A stretch of DNA of 64,000 bases from Athripsodes cinereus (Eukaryota > Arthropoda > Insecta > Trichoptera > Leptoceridae), in the NCBI GenBank assembly GCA_947579605.1, contig OX388314.1:27600000-27663999 (forward strand), read 5' to 3'. The translations under genes and the position numbers were made by a program. Every line of letters begins with the position of its first letter. Position 1 is the stretch's first letter. Below the pieces are notes generated by a model that made no database searches, had not been told where the DNA came from, and saw nothing but the letters and a program-made list of their open reading frames with translations. Positions 35,701-44,309 of this stretch are shown here, one piece after another.

Positions 35701-35744
35701 TAGTCAAGGATTGGTTGATAAAGTGTGGATTTATTTATAACTAG
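32712..35744 (+). CDS. LINE ORF2: endonuclease-reverse transcriptase, 1010 aa
   Basis: An intact frame. The N-terminal apurinic-type endonuclease (about residues 35-260) shows HLNIRS, ILTETSLTRDL and ENRRGGGINVYIKD, then GDINMN and a DHYAV-type end. The RT (about 490-830) shows YRPISILPVIDKIMEK, GFQEGKSTETLL, FVDNSKAFDTLNHD (about 632-645), GVPQGSILGP (about 688) and the catalytic YADD (about 719-722). Unusually, the segment after GVPQGSILGPTLY reads IIFVSCM instead of the common YIND-like motif. The C-terminal part has SLIRYGISSWGNC. Length and domains fit a full CR1/L2/Jockey-group ORF2. Endonuclease nicks the target and RT copies the RNA. It starts at an ATG overlapping the end of the upstream frame by 19 nt, suggesting reinitiation. 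Confidence 0.92.
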   Translation: MSFTYIDGEDDVIFTTEKDIKQWVNTKSSKASESNALCIVHLNIRSIFKHWDEFLLRINDSLNSIDAIILTETSLTRDLTNLYEIPGFSMFNFCRENRRGGGINVYIKDNITFMQEISSLKSCESICGKILLPTGKIVNLLAIYRPPNLSKVEFVSELDDYICKNFMIDDSIVLVGDINMNLLSDDSIVCKYRDNLSDYFFVNCINEATREVIVCNSIVKSCIDHIFARVAGLCRRDSIYLHSCIWEVDIADHYAVALKILYSNKNDNTNNINAPNTTETSGSSEMTAVISQKIFNKLCKQTNWIRLLLINDCNILYNEIKQIFDDIYCKSSVIRSNTSCVRPSPIAPWMTSDLLTKIRNRDLLFRKWKSNPKNVVYESNYKSCRNMVNKSIKNAKFSYYNGKFTQNFGDVKKTWDCLNSILGRKPKNDCDQIILKYFSSECEIDEIADNFLNYFTESVSQMLHVCDHTAINILKPSVQYSMFLPSATVSDITQIVTKLKNSSAGIDNIRLRDIKNNIHILAPILTHLVNLIIKQGLVPNELKCSIVRPIYKNDKHADLKNYRPISILPVIDKIMEKYLLMKLGAYLREHNLMDPSQHGFQEGKSTETLLSEFSSYVNSELNKKKHVLVLFVDNSKAFDTLNHDKMSDMLERIGVRGSVLQLFRDYLSNRKISVKLCNHLSDRKSVLAGVPQGSILGPTLYIIFVSCMRVLFKHCKYFVYADDTALVVSHHDEMEARRLLQVDYDRLVRWSHDYGLIINAKKTKLMHIRSPSNATDGVTPGIVSHDYGCIHKNVELPMSCDCPVISIVNKFVYLGLTIDNRFKWDLHVNSICKRLRCIGGMFYRIKYFVPRSTLITVYKSLAESLIRYGISSWGNCTNTNLKRVMFAQKSILRLLVNEQICNAARNDISLYFKKLNVLSAKGLFWQRIVLDQFSKTEYKDKPRHLHHTRFKFNEGYVVPKFNNKYGKRTLEYNVPKILNMMPASIKKCKSKNIAKKLVKDWLIKCGFIYN

Positions 35745-35946
35745 TAATTAATTGTTTAATTGTAAGTTGTATAGATTGATATAATTTTTTTTTTTTCGTT
35801 ATGTAGTATATTTTGAACCTGTAAGAGAACACGCCGACAAATCATTTTTGATTTGGCGTGACTCGTAAATTGTATTTGTTTTCTTTTCTATTGTATATTA
35901 TATTTGTTACCAATTAAATAAAAAAAAAAAATAAAAAAAAAAAAAA
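35745..35946 (+). mobile_element. LINE 3' UTR with stem-loop and A-rich tail
   Basis: Near 35830-35865 the words acgccgacaaatc and gatttggcgt pair into a stem around a T-rich loop with a GA bulge, a plausible RT recognition hairpin. An A-rich tail of about 30 nt (35917-35946) ends the element, and the interrupted SINE-like unit resumes at 35947. Confidence 0.75.
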
Positions 35947-36300
35947 TTCCACCTTTTTCTCCCTTGTGCTTCTCTCATATCAATCTTTTCAGAGCGGGTG
36001 ACTGCATTCATCGCTGAAAAGCGACTTCATCCAACCAACCGCACCTACTGGGATTCGAACCCATCACCTCTGTATTACGAGTCAAGTACTCGAACCATTA
36101 GGCCACAGGGGTGTGTGGGTAACCTGAGATTATTGTTATTATTAGCTGCAAATTCACATTTTACCGCGACTCCATCGCCACCTATCGATATTGTTTGCAA
36201 CTGCTAAGCCATTGGTTCGTCACTAGGATCCGACCTTGTGAACTTTGAACCTGCTATCCAACATTAATTGTCGTTGTTGCTTTTTACCAGAGAGTATTAT
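35947..36300 (-). mobile_element. SINE-like unit copy 1, right part with tRNA-like head
   Basis: Continues the unit broken at 28741. On the minus strand, 36111-36042 is tRNA-like: A-box tggcctaatgg, B-box gggttcgaatccc. The block through gagagtattat (36300) matches 36579-36931 with few changes. tRNA-derived SINEs are transcribed by Pol III from these internal boxes; it is unclear whether sequence right of 36111 belongs to the SINE or to a larger duplicated unit. Confidence 0.75.
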
Positions 36301-36458
36301 GCGAAGTGATTTTTATTCGTATAACATGGAATTTTTACCTATCGAAAAAATACATCATATCAACACTTTCGTAGGTGTAAAAATTCCATGTTATACGAAT
36401 AAAAATCACTTCGCATATATATATATATATATATATATGATGTATTTTTTCGATAGGT
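36299..36458. repeat. Interleaved inverted repeats A-B-A'-B'
   Basis: A 40-bp perfect inverted repeat (36299-36338 with 36377-36416) is interleaved with a 24-bp perfect one (36337-36360 with 36435-36458). The second arm of the latter is the tail-proximal part of SINE-like copy 2. An (AT)n run lies at 36415-36438. Confidence 0.9.
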
Positions 36459-36931
36459 ATGAACCAAATCACAATCTATGCATCACTTGCAGGGTAGAGA
36501 AGAGAGTATTAGGTGTTCCGATGCTTACGAATCGGCTTTGGCTGGCTTAAGCGCTTTATACCATGGCAACGTTCACCAATTCCACCTTTTTCTCCCTTAT
36601 GTTTCTCTCATATCAATCTTTTCAGAGCGGGTGACTGCATTCATCGCTGAAAAGCGACTTCATCCAACCAACCGCACCTACTGGGATTCGAACCCATCAC
36701 CTCTGTATTACGAGTCAAGTACTCGAACCATTAGGCCACAGGGGTGTGTGGGTAACCTGAGATTATTGTTATTGTTAGCTGCAAATTCACATTTACCGCG
36801 ACTCCATCGCCACCTATCGATATTGTTTGCAACTGCTAAGCCATTGGTTCGTCACTAGGATCCGACCTTGTGAACTTTGAACCTGCTATCCAACATTAAT
36901 TGTCGTTGTTGCTTTTACCAGAGAGTATTAT
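36417..36931 (-). mobile_element. SINE-like unit copy 2, uninterrupted
   Basis: The full unit on the minus strand includes the tRNA-like head (36743-36674; A-box tggcctaatgg, B-box gggttcgaatccc), a body with the core gcttacgaatcggctttgg (in plus-strand reading), and an (AT)n tail at 36417-36438. It shows where copy 1 was split. Its right end abuts the 5'-truncated RTE LINE at 36931/36932. Confidence 0.8.
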
Positions 36932-38394
36932 AAATATGGGAACGAACACCTTCACAGAATTCTGCATGGACTAGTAAACAAGATATGGGATCTAGAGGCA
37001 ATTCCTGAAGAGTGGCAAATGAGTATAATATGTCCCATACATAAGAAAGGGGATAAACTTAAATGCGAGAACCACAGAGGAATTTCATTATTGAGCACTG
37101 CCTATAAACTACTGACTACAATACTGAAAGACAGGGTTGAATGTTATGCAGAAAATATCATAGGAGAATATCAGGCCGGGTTCAGAAGAGATAGGTCGAC
37201 GAGTGACCAACTATTTACAGTACGCCAAATACTTGCCAAGTGCTGGGAATTCGATGTTGATCTGTACCAACTGTTCATCGACTTCAAACAAGCCTATGAT
37301 AGTATTAATAGAGAAAAGCTGTACAACATACTACTTACATTCAAAATACCCACAAAGTTGGTCAGACTAATCAAATCAACCATGAGTAACACAAAGTGCA
37401 AAGTGAAGGTTGGAGGAGACCTTACAGAAGAGTTCACAGTATCCCAGGGTCTCAAACAGGGTGATGGATTAGCTCCCACACTTTTCAATCTGAGCCTGGA
37501 ATACGTTGTACGCCAGACATATCATAACAACACAAACCCTAACATATACTTCCAAAGCAGCCAGATAGTTGGATATGCGGATGATCTCAACATAATAGGA
37601 AGATCCCTGACAGCCATAGAAGAAGTATTTGATCCATTGGAAACAACAACCAAGGAGATAGGACTAGAAATTAATGAAAATAAAACCAAAATAATGAAAC
37701 AGTCCAGAAATCCCAGAAATAACCCTCTACATGTGGCCCAGTTTAAGGAAAGTTATAATTTTGAAGTAGTCAATGAATTTACCTATCTGGGATCTACCAT
37801 AACCAAAGAAAATGAAGACCACGTAGAAATTAAACGAAGGATAGCAACAGGAAACAAAGCATTTTTTTCTCTACTACCAGTCCTTAAGTCCAAAAGTGTC
37901 CACAGGAAAACAAAAATTACCCTGTACAAAACTATAATAAGAACAGTAGTGACTTATGGGTGCGAAGCGTGGACAATGACAGCAAAGTCTGCAGAAGAGC
38001 TGGACAGATTTGAGAGGAGAGTGCTAAGGAAAATCCTGGGACCCGTGAATGATGGCGAAACCTGGAGAATAAGATTCAACGATGAGCTATATAACATCTA
38101 CAAGGCTCCCAGACTCTCTGTATATGCAAAATTTAACAGGCTAAGATGGGCCGGACATGTGCAGAGAATGCCGTCTTCACGGGTACCAAAAAGGATCCTT
38201 GAGGGACATCCGGGTGGGAAAAGAAAAGTTGGCAGACCTAGGCTGAGATGGGAGGATGAGGTGAGAAAAGACGCAAACCAACTACTACAAGTTGTAAATT
38301 GGAAAACCGCAGCGGCAGACAGGAGGAGTTGGAGGCGAGGGCTGATGGAGGCCAAAGCTCGATATGAGCTGTAGGGCCATCGAAGAAGAAGAAT
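36926..38394 (+). pseudogene. RTE-like LINE, 5'-truncated reverse transcriptase
   Basis: Open from about 36926 (YKYGNEHLHRILHGLVNKIW, then IPEEWQ) through the ATG at 37019 to the stop at 38374, about 480 codons. It holds the RT core. Motifs are PIHKKGDKLKCENHRGISLL, FRRDRSTSDQLFTVRQIL, the catalytic FIDFKQAYDSIN (37272-37308), GLKQGDGLAPTLFNLSLE, YADD (37573-37584), and a thumb with EFTYLGSTIT. The C-terminal region has RLRWAGHVQRM and GRPRLRWEDEV. Endonuclease and RT motif 0 are missing. After the stop a short gaagaagaagaatg tail ends the copy. The RT motifs are intact, so the encoded fragment may fold, but the element lacks its 5' half and promoter. Confidence 0.9.
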
Positions 38395-38688
38395 GATTTC
38401 TCTATCTATACCCTCCAGCCGTGTCCCAAGTGGGGAATGCAGAGATAACGAACGCCATATAGAACTGTTCTTTCGCTTCCTTTACATTTATCCAATTTCT
38501 TATCGTTTTCTCTTACTTGAGTTACGTCCAAGAACCACGTAACTTGAGACACTAACCGTGTCTCAAGTTACGTGGTTCTTGGACGAACATGATTCCTCAC
38601 ACCCCCTTTTTCAGATAGACACATCCTCTTCGCCATCCTTTCATCGTGCATGCAATTCAGATCTCGCAATCTCTATTCTGCACTTCAC
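38395..38688 (-). pseudogene. Degenerate RTE LINE 3' end
   Basis: On the minus strand from the left end, ctccagccgtgtcccaagtggg and a TATAGATAGA tail match the 3' hairpin and tail of RTE copies. Further in, codons resemble ERMxxKRxxxSEK and VRNCNKYxxR-like RTE C-terminus but are broken. It meets the plus-strand RTE copy tail to tail at 38394/38395. Confidence 0.7.
38525..38585. repeat. 28-bp perfect hairpin inside RTE fragment
   Basis: 38525-38552 and 38558-38585 are perfect reverse complements with a 5-nt loop (taacc), formed from the RTE word cgtccaagaaccacg. Intact RTE copies have only one orientation of this word, so it arose locally, for example by template switching. Confidence 0.9.
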
Positions 38689-38897
38689 CTATTTTTCAGG
38701 GTCTATGTGTTCTGTTATCACACTACCGAGGTACTTAAAGTTGTGTACAGGTTCGATTAGTTCTCCATTTAGCTGAAGCGCGGCACCATTATGTTGTTGT
38801 CGGCTAAAAACCATGTTTTTTTTTGCTACGTTGATATTAAGGCCCATCTCATCGCCCACCGCACTGATACGACTCAGTAACTCTTGAAGTAGGTAAT
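38689..38897 (-). pseudogene. LINE reverse-transcriptase thumb fragment
   Basis: The minus-strand frame reads LLSRISAVGDEMGLNINVAK, MVFSRQQHNGAALQLNGEL and VHNFKYLGSVITEHIDPEK. This is the post-YADD segment of an RTE/L1-like RT (GLxINxxKTK, FKYLGSxIT). Only about 70 codons remain, and it is not the same copy as the adjacent RTE tail. Confidence 0.8.
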
Positions 38898-38914
38898 TCA
38901 AATTCATATTCATA

Positions 38915-39370
38915 CTTTAAAAAAATAAACATTTTTGTTTTAATTTGAATACTTATACCTAAAGCTAGTTTTTGATTCGGCGGAAGGTTGGTTGGTAAAT
39001 AAATAAATAAATAAATTACAAAATTTTCACGTCAGTTACAGGCGACTGTGGAAATTATTTTTGTATTTTCCGGTTTGTTATTTTAAATAAAGCGAATCTC
39101 CCCCAATCACGTTAACAGAAAATGTTCACTCGTTATATATATATTATATTATAATCAAATGCAAAAGTGTTACGCCGTGTGCGGTACGAAATTAAATTAT
39201 TAAATAACAATAGTGCTGTGTACGGTGAAAAATAAAACAATGTTATAATGCCAATCATTTACGCGCCAGTAAAATAACTTTATCATTGTTTCGTTTGCAC
39301 ATCTCCGGAATTAATTGAAAGTTATATTATATTTTGAAAATAGTATAGGTAATCCATTCATTCATTCATA
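38915..39370. other. AT-rich spacer
   Basis: An (AAAT)n run near 38997-39015; otherwise nothing recognised. Confidence 0.4.
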
Positions 39371-40063
39371 CCAGCACAACATTTAAAAAAAACTGACCAC
39401 ATTTCTGAATATCGTAATACCCTGAAATGTCTACGACAAAGACGTGAGCTCCATCTACTCACATTTGTCCACAATGCTCTGTACGCAGGATCAACCCCGT
39501 ACTATATTAAGGAGGCTTTTGAATACTTGGCGAGTCACGGTTTACCTCTGAGGTCGAATAACCAGCGCATCCTGTCAATCCCGGCTCATGGTACAACTTT
39601 CATCTCAAAATCTTTTGCAGTTCAGGGTGCTCGTTGCTGGAATAATCTCCCTTCAAAATTTAGGCTGACTCAAAGTCTGACGTCTTTCAAGCGAGCCGTT
39701 AAGGACAAAATGATTTCCACAAACACAAACACAGCCTCTGAAACCTGAAACCCATCACTCCTAACCCCCCCCTTTTTTTCCCCCTTTTCCTTTCCCTTTA
39801 TGCATGTATATTTGTATCTTTTTTTTTGCAGTCTCTCCCTTTTTATATATATGTGTGTATGTATGTATGTTTTTTATTTTCATCATATGTTTATTTATTT
39901 TTTTAAGTTAATACTTTTGGGTTAGTTGGAAGAGATCGCGCCTTTGCGATAAACTCGCCCTCTGTACATTGATTGTATTTAATTTGAATGTATACCTTTT
40001 ATGTAATTGTTTTTTATTAATGTACAGTAAAGAATGAATGTATAAATAAATAAATAAATAAAT
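39371..40063 (+). pseudogene. Jockey-type LINE 3' end with complete 3' UTR
   Basis: The C-terminal coding part from about 39400 gives EYRNTLKCLRQRRELHLLTF and VHNALYAGSTPYYI, then SFAVQGARCWNNLPSKFR, ending at the stop at 39748. The RT core is missing. The 3' UTR has a pyrimidine-rich stretch (39766-39800). Then comes a conserved block gggttagttggaagagatcg, gataaactcgccctctgtac, and an (AAAT)n tail ending at 40063. That block recurs at 57136, 62650 and, reversed, 58790, so this copy defines the family's 3' end. Confidence 0.85.
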
Positions 40064-40331
40064 AACATTTCTCGTGAGTTGGATAGCCAATAAACGAAGT
40101 TTTTTTATATTTATTTATTTGTTTATTTGACAGTATTTAAAATATAAGATGTCATAAAAATCTACCTAACTGGGCATGAGCCCGTACCGAGGCAGACTGA
40201 ATCAGTTTTTAACTTTGTGAAGTGCAAGTTATAAACATGCAATTTGTCTACTCTATAAAAAAATTGACATTAAAGATAAATGTGTGGCTGCATAGGTACC
40301 TCATCGCTGTTTCGAAAATGTTTAAAATGTC

Positions 40332-41891
40332 TTAAGGGCCCCGTTTAGCAAAAACGACAAAATATCCCATTTTTAATAAATTTTATAGAACAACTGCCAA
40401 AACTTGTTGATTCTTGCGAACATATTGATTTGATAAAATAAAAAAGCAAATATTTATTGATGGCTGAAAGTGAAAGTGATCTACAGCGAATGATGACGTG
40501 TGTGTATGAAAATTGTGCGATTAATGGATTGAGAATGAATGCAAAAAAGACAAAAATCATGGTGTTTGAAAGAGGAAGTGAGAGAACAGTATGCCAGGTA
40601 ATGATTGACAACGAAGTGTTAGAGCAAGTTGACGAATGTGTGTACTTAGGTAGTTTGTTCACGAGAGATGGGAAGTGTGAAAGCGATATTGAAAGGAGAA
40701 AAGTTGCTGGCAATAAGGTAAATGGTGCAATCCGACCAATAATTGCAAATAGAAACATATCCACCACAGCTAAAAGGTTGGTGCACTCTGCTATCTTAGT
40801 GCCAACACTTATGTATGCACGTGAGACGTGGACATGGTTAAAAAAGGATGAAAGTGGCATAAATGCAGTGGAAATGAGATCGTTGAGAAGGATGTGTGGC
40901 AAGAGTCTGAGAGATCGTGTGCGTAACAGTGATATACGAAAGGAATGTGGAATGAAAGTTGGTGTAATAACAAGGATGAATGTAAATAAGTTAAGGTGGT
41001 TTGGGCACGTGGAAAGAATGAATGAGGACAGAATGACTAAGAAGATATATTTGGCTGAGAGGAATGGTGCTCGGAGACGCGGACGTCCGAGGATTAAATG
41101 GCAAGATCATTTAAATCAAATCCTACAGGACGGTCACGTGTTGAGCACATTGAACAGGAGAGCATGCATGAGGAATTGTATGACAGTGACGGAAGCGAAA
41201 GATGTATGCAAGGATAGAAGGAAGTGGCGCTCGATCCTTTCTGCCTACCCCGCGAGGGAAGCGGCGTGATGGTATGTATGTATGTATGTATATTTATTAC
41301 CAAAATTAGTTTTTTACGTAAAAATAAATAAATCGCAGACTGACGAGATATATTTAGGTACTCTTTGTTATATCAAAATACAAATTATTATTGTAAAATA
41401 AATATATTTTTTATTCATCCTATCAAGCTTATAGCAAACTTTTTTAAGTATACAAAAATCGAGTTCATGCGGTGATTTTTGGTTTCAAAATATGACAAAT
41501 TTTATCAAAAAAATATTTTTTAAATCGGTCAATATCCATGAAAAAAACAAAAAATACTATAATTTATTAGTTCTATAATTGTTATAACTATCTAACTAAC
41601 TAGTATTCGTAACATTAAAAAAAATGTATGAAAATTTGTAGGTTTCTCGTGCATTTATGTACCAAACACACCCCCGAATTCGATTTTTAGAAATATGCTT
41701 TTTTATAAACGAATACTATGAAACTAAAATCAAGTTTTTTTTAAAAATCAAAGTTTGATATTGGTAATTAATATTTGTTTTCATATTTTATCAAATCATA
41801 ATGTTCGTAGGGTAAATAAGTTTCGAGAGTTTGTGTACCAAACTTGTTGAAAATTGAATGTTTTATCGTTTTTGCTAAAGGGGCCTCTTAA
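40332..41891. mobile_element. TTAA-flanked inverted-repeat element split by an RTE
   Basis: After TTAA (40332-40335) the left end is GGGCCCCGTTTAGCAAAAAC. The right end before TTAA (41888-41891) is the complement of GAGGCCCCTTTAGCAAAAAC. TTAA duplication is typical of piggyBac and Kolobok superfamilies. Own sequence (about 40336-40449 and 41299-41887) has no credible ORF, so it is a MITE-like non-autonomous element. Confidence 0.8.
40459..41289 (+). pseudogene. RTE LINE 3' copy with 9-bp target duplication
   Basis: The frame is open to the stop at 41267-41269. It begins just after the RT catalytic site (MAESESDLQRM), then NGLRMNAKKTKIMVF, the DECVYLGSLFTRDG thumb, ARETWTW, NKLRWFGHVERMNEDRMTKK, RRRGRPRIKWQDHLNQILQ, and AYPAREAA at the end. 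It ends in a hairpin-type 3' end and a (GTAT)n tail. ATATTTATT flanks both sides (40450-40458 and 41290-41298). It is unbroken and hence recent, but lacks endonuclease and RT core. It lies inside the TTAA element. Confidence 0.9.
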
Positions 41892-41919
41892 ATGCAATGT
41901 TGTACGAATCCTTTTGACA

Positions 41920-42125
41920 AAACACTCGAAAGATCAAGAGAGAGACAAACCTAATTAGTTTCTGTCGTAAAAGCCATGTAAAAGGCAGGTGTTCGATAAA
42001 CCTTTTGTATATGTCAATTTGGCAATGTGGGTCTTTTTAAACGTCTTATTTTTTTGTCACGGAAAGGATAATTTACATGTTTATTGCTTGCAGATAGCCC
42101 GCTGGCTGCAGCACTTGTAAGTTAT
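41920..42125 (+). repeat. Dispersed repeat D, degraded copy
   Basis: Shares cgaaag...gtaaaaggcaggtgttcg and gcccgctggctgcagcactt with the copy at 7638-7912; the RTE-like hairpin is degraded and the simple tail is lost. Confidence 0.55.
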
Positions 42126-42780
42126 AGATATAGTATATACGCAAAAGCTTGGTATAATAAAATCTGGATTATGTACCTACATAGCTTACCCGAAAAAACT
42201 CAACTTTCATCAGAAGCTCGTCATAAAAATCTACATTGTGAAAGGAGAAAAAAAAATGAACGAAAAGAAAAATGAGTGATTTGGAAAACTGGGAAAAGTT
42301 TGGTCCACCAATTTGCCTACACAATTTACACGCTTTACTGAAGTACATTAGCATAATTTTGATTCGGTGTAAAATGTAGTTAATATCTAATATTTCGTAA
42401 GTACAAACTAGTACCCACTGTAGGAAAGTGAAACCCACTCCCTCACAATAATGTATTATAATTTCAAAGACGAGCTGTGAACACAAGGAAATTCTAAATT
42501 ATACTTCTTACCAAGTGCCTATAGAGGTATAATAAATTTAATGTAATGAAGACGTTCGTAATTGCATGAACGGGCATGTTCTAGAATTTTCTGAAAATAT
42601 ATTCCACAGCATTAAGAATACAAAATATAACATTGTTTTATATTTAACTATAATGTTTACCAGTGGCGTGCCTAAGATATTTGTACTGGGTCAATAATAA
42701 ATAGGTTTAAAAGAGTTATTAAATAAGCATTAAGTATTGGCAAATAAAGAAACAATTACAAGTTAATACATTGTACGATA
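42126..42780. other. AT-rich spacer
   Basis: No supported feature. Confidence 0.4.
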
Positions 42781-42786
42781 TCATGC

Positions 42787-43153
42787 ATGGTGTTGTTGAT
42801 TCCTCTTACCTTAGTGGAAGTGTCTCGATTCGTGTGCCGTTGCCGAGGCGAACACGAAACAATGTTTTATTTCATGTCGAAACATTTTCATCAAATTACA
42901 CCAGAAACTCTGTTGTTAACCGGCTCTTGGAGACATATACCTAACGATGATTTTGTCCACCTGGATATTTTCACAATGTCGCGGGGACAATTCGCAGGGG
43001 CCGTGACGCAGACCATGAACGCGTGAATTTCGATTAATTTTTGTTTGAACAGTTCCTTCATCTCTCTCTGCCTGTAATTGGCCTTATATTTTTTTTTGTT
43101 ATTATGATTTTTACCACATATTTTGTGCTGTTGTGTTAATAAAGAAAAAAAAA
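42787..43153 (+). other. ORF with downstream AATAAA and A-run; possible retrocopy
   Basis: A 79-codon frame (42787-43026) is GC-richer than its surroundings. It reads VSRFVCRCRGEHETMFYF and SWRHIPNDDFVHLDIF near the end. The stop is followed by about 110 bp of T-rich sequence, then AATAAAG and an A-run (43139-43153). I do not recognise the protein. The polyadenylation signal plus A-run suggests either the end of a retroposed transcript or of an unknown LINE. No upstream exon or TATA box is evident, and the frame may be fortuitous. Confidence 0.3.
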
Positions 43154-43309
43154 TACTTCATATCATTTACTATGCAATGGTCACAACGCTGATTCAGCAC
43201 ACTATGATCGTTAGAACATATAAGTCCAGCTTATGACGTTATTATCTTTCGTAGTACCGTGTACCACCGCATATAACTTAAACTTGAATATTAAATGAAG
43301 GGTCCACTG

Positions 43310-43328
43310 CAATAATGATTAATGTCCA
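43310..43328 (+). promoter_or_regulatory. Bipartite motif copy 1 (left TIR)
   Basis: CAATAATGAT-TAA-TGTCCA. First of five copies of CAATAATGAT-N3-TGTCCA in the element; a likely protein-binding site. Confidence 0.65.
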
Positions 43329-43528
43329 TTGTCCTTTGTTTTGAGATAATTGGGTTTTAAAGTTATAAACGGTGTAAAAAAACTCAGACCTCAAGATAAT
43401 AAAATGTTATTTATTAAAATTAAATAATGATACATCACAGTAATATTTCTTTATAAAATAACCATTCTTTAAGTATTATAAACTAAATAAAAATAATGTA
43501 ATCTTTAGTAAGTCTTTAAAAATCAGGA

Positions 43529-43547
43529 CTATAATGATCACTGTCCA
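43529..43547 (+). promoter_or_regulatory. Bipartite motif copy 2
   Basis: CTATAATGAT-CAC-TGTCCA, one mismatch to the consensus, downstream of the ORF stop. Confidence 0.6.
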
Positions 43548-43562
43548 CACTACGTTAACCGT

Positions 43563-43581
43563 CAATAATGATAGCTGTCCA
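43563..43581 (+). promoter_or_regulatory. Bipartite motif copy 3
   Basis: CAATAATGAT-AGC-TGTCCA, 34 bp from copy 2 in the same orientation. Confidence 0.65.
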
Positions 43582-43591
43582 AATGACTGTT

Positions 43592-43978
43592 TTATTTAAC
43601 TTCTGATTTTTTAATATTTGCAGCGCGAGGAAGTTCGTCGTAATAACGTCTCGTTTCAGGCCTACAGAACTTTTTCAGGAACTGCAGGTCGTTATATTTT
43701 GCTGTTGATATATGCAGCTTATCTTTATAAGCTAAACCAGGTAGTTTGAATTCACCTTCATTAACTGCCTTCATAGACCGAAAAGAAACTGGTGTGTTGA
43801 CCACACTTGATTCCCATGGACAATTATTATTAAATTTTTTGTGAAACGTGAGCCGTGGGTGTTCTTTCTGAACTCTACATTCATGTATCTGGAATCGTAC
43901 ATTCTTTAAAACATTACTCATTCTTCCTGTCTGTCTTCTTTTTTTCGTATTTCCGATCATTTCGTTGTTCTCAGCCAT
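43592..43978 (-). CDS. Uncharacterised 128-aa basic protein of the TIR element
   Basis: ATG at 43978 (context aaattATGG). The N-terminus is basic (NTKKRRQTGRMSNV), followed by HECRVQKEHPRLTFHKKF, a PVSFRSMKAVNEGEFKLPGL segment, and a C-terminal KYNDLQFLKKFCRPETRRYY with ELPRA. I do not recognise a domain; the last segment (YxDLxxLxxF-P---YYxxLP) looks like an ordered helical motif. An AATAAA (minus strand, 43583-43588) starts three bases after the stop, so the transcript may end almost at the stop. The gene fills the space between the terminal motif clusters. It could be a DNA-binding accessory protein, a transposase remnant or a captured gene. An unbroken 128-codon frame in AT-rich DNA supports coding. 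Confidence 0.6.
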   Translation of the reverse strand: MAENNEMIGNTKKRRQTGRMSNVLKNVRFQIHECRVQKEHPRLTFHKKFNNNCPWESSVVNTPVSFRSMKAVNEGEFKLPGLAYKDKLHISTAKYNDLQFLKKFCRPETRRYYDELPRAANIKKSEVK

Positions 43979-44110
43979 AATTTAAAAAAAGAAAACACTT
44001 AAATCCGAATAACAAAACCTTACAAATCGCCACTCTCACAAAGCCTAACAAAAAAAAATTGGCGGGATCGCCGCTAGTTTGAAATTATTATGGCGTTCAG
44101 TGCTAGGCGA

Positions 44111-44129
44111 TGGACATTTATCATTATTG
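44111..44129 (-). promoter_or_regulatory. Bipartite motif copy 4
   Basis: Minus strand CAATAATGAT-AAA-TGTCCA, 133 bp upstream of the ORF start codon. Confidence 0.65.
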
Positions 44130-44290
44130 CCGTGAATACCTGTGACGTTGAGCTTTCTAGCCGTGTAGCCAAAATATTAAAAACGTTTTTATTTCGGAAC
44201 TGCATGCGATATTGCTGAGTTTGTAATCAAGTTATCTTACTACTTTGTTAAGTGATCGAATGGCATTACTAATTTAAAATTTTATATTTT

Positions 44291-44309
44291 TGGACATTCA
44301 TCATTATTG
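44291..44309 (-). promoter_or_regulatory. Bipartite motif copy 5 (right TIR)
   Basis: Minus strand CAATAATGAT-GAA-TGTCCA within the right inverted terminus. Confidence 0.65.

Noticed and set aside
36046..36745. Two candidate tRNA genes (minus strand)
   Set aside because: A and B boxes are present but the sequences sit inside a duplicated SINE-like unit with an AT tail; treated as tRNA-derived SINE heads.
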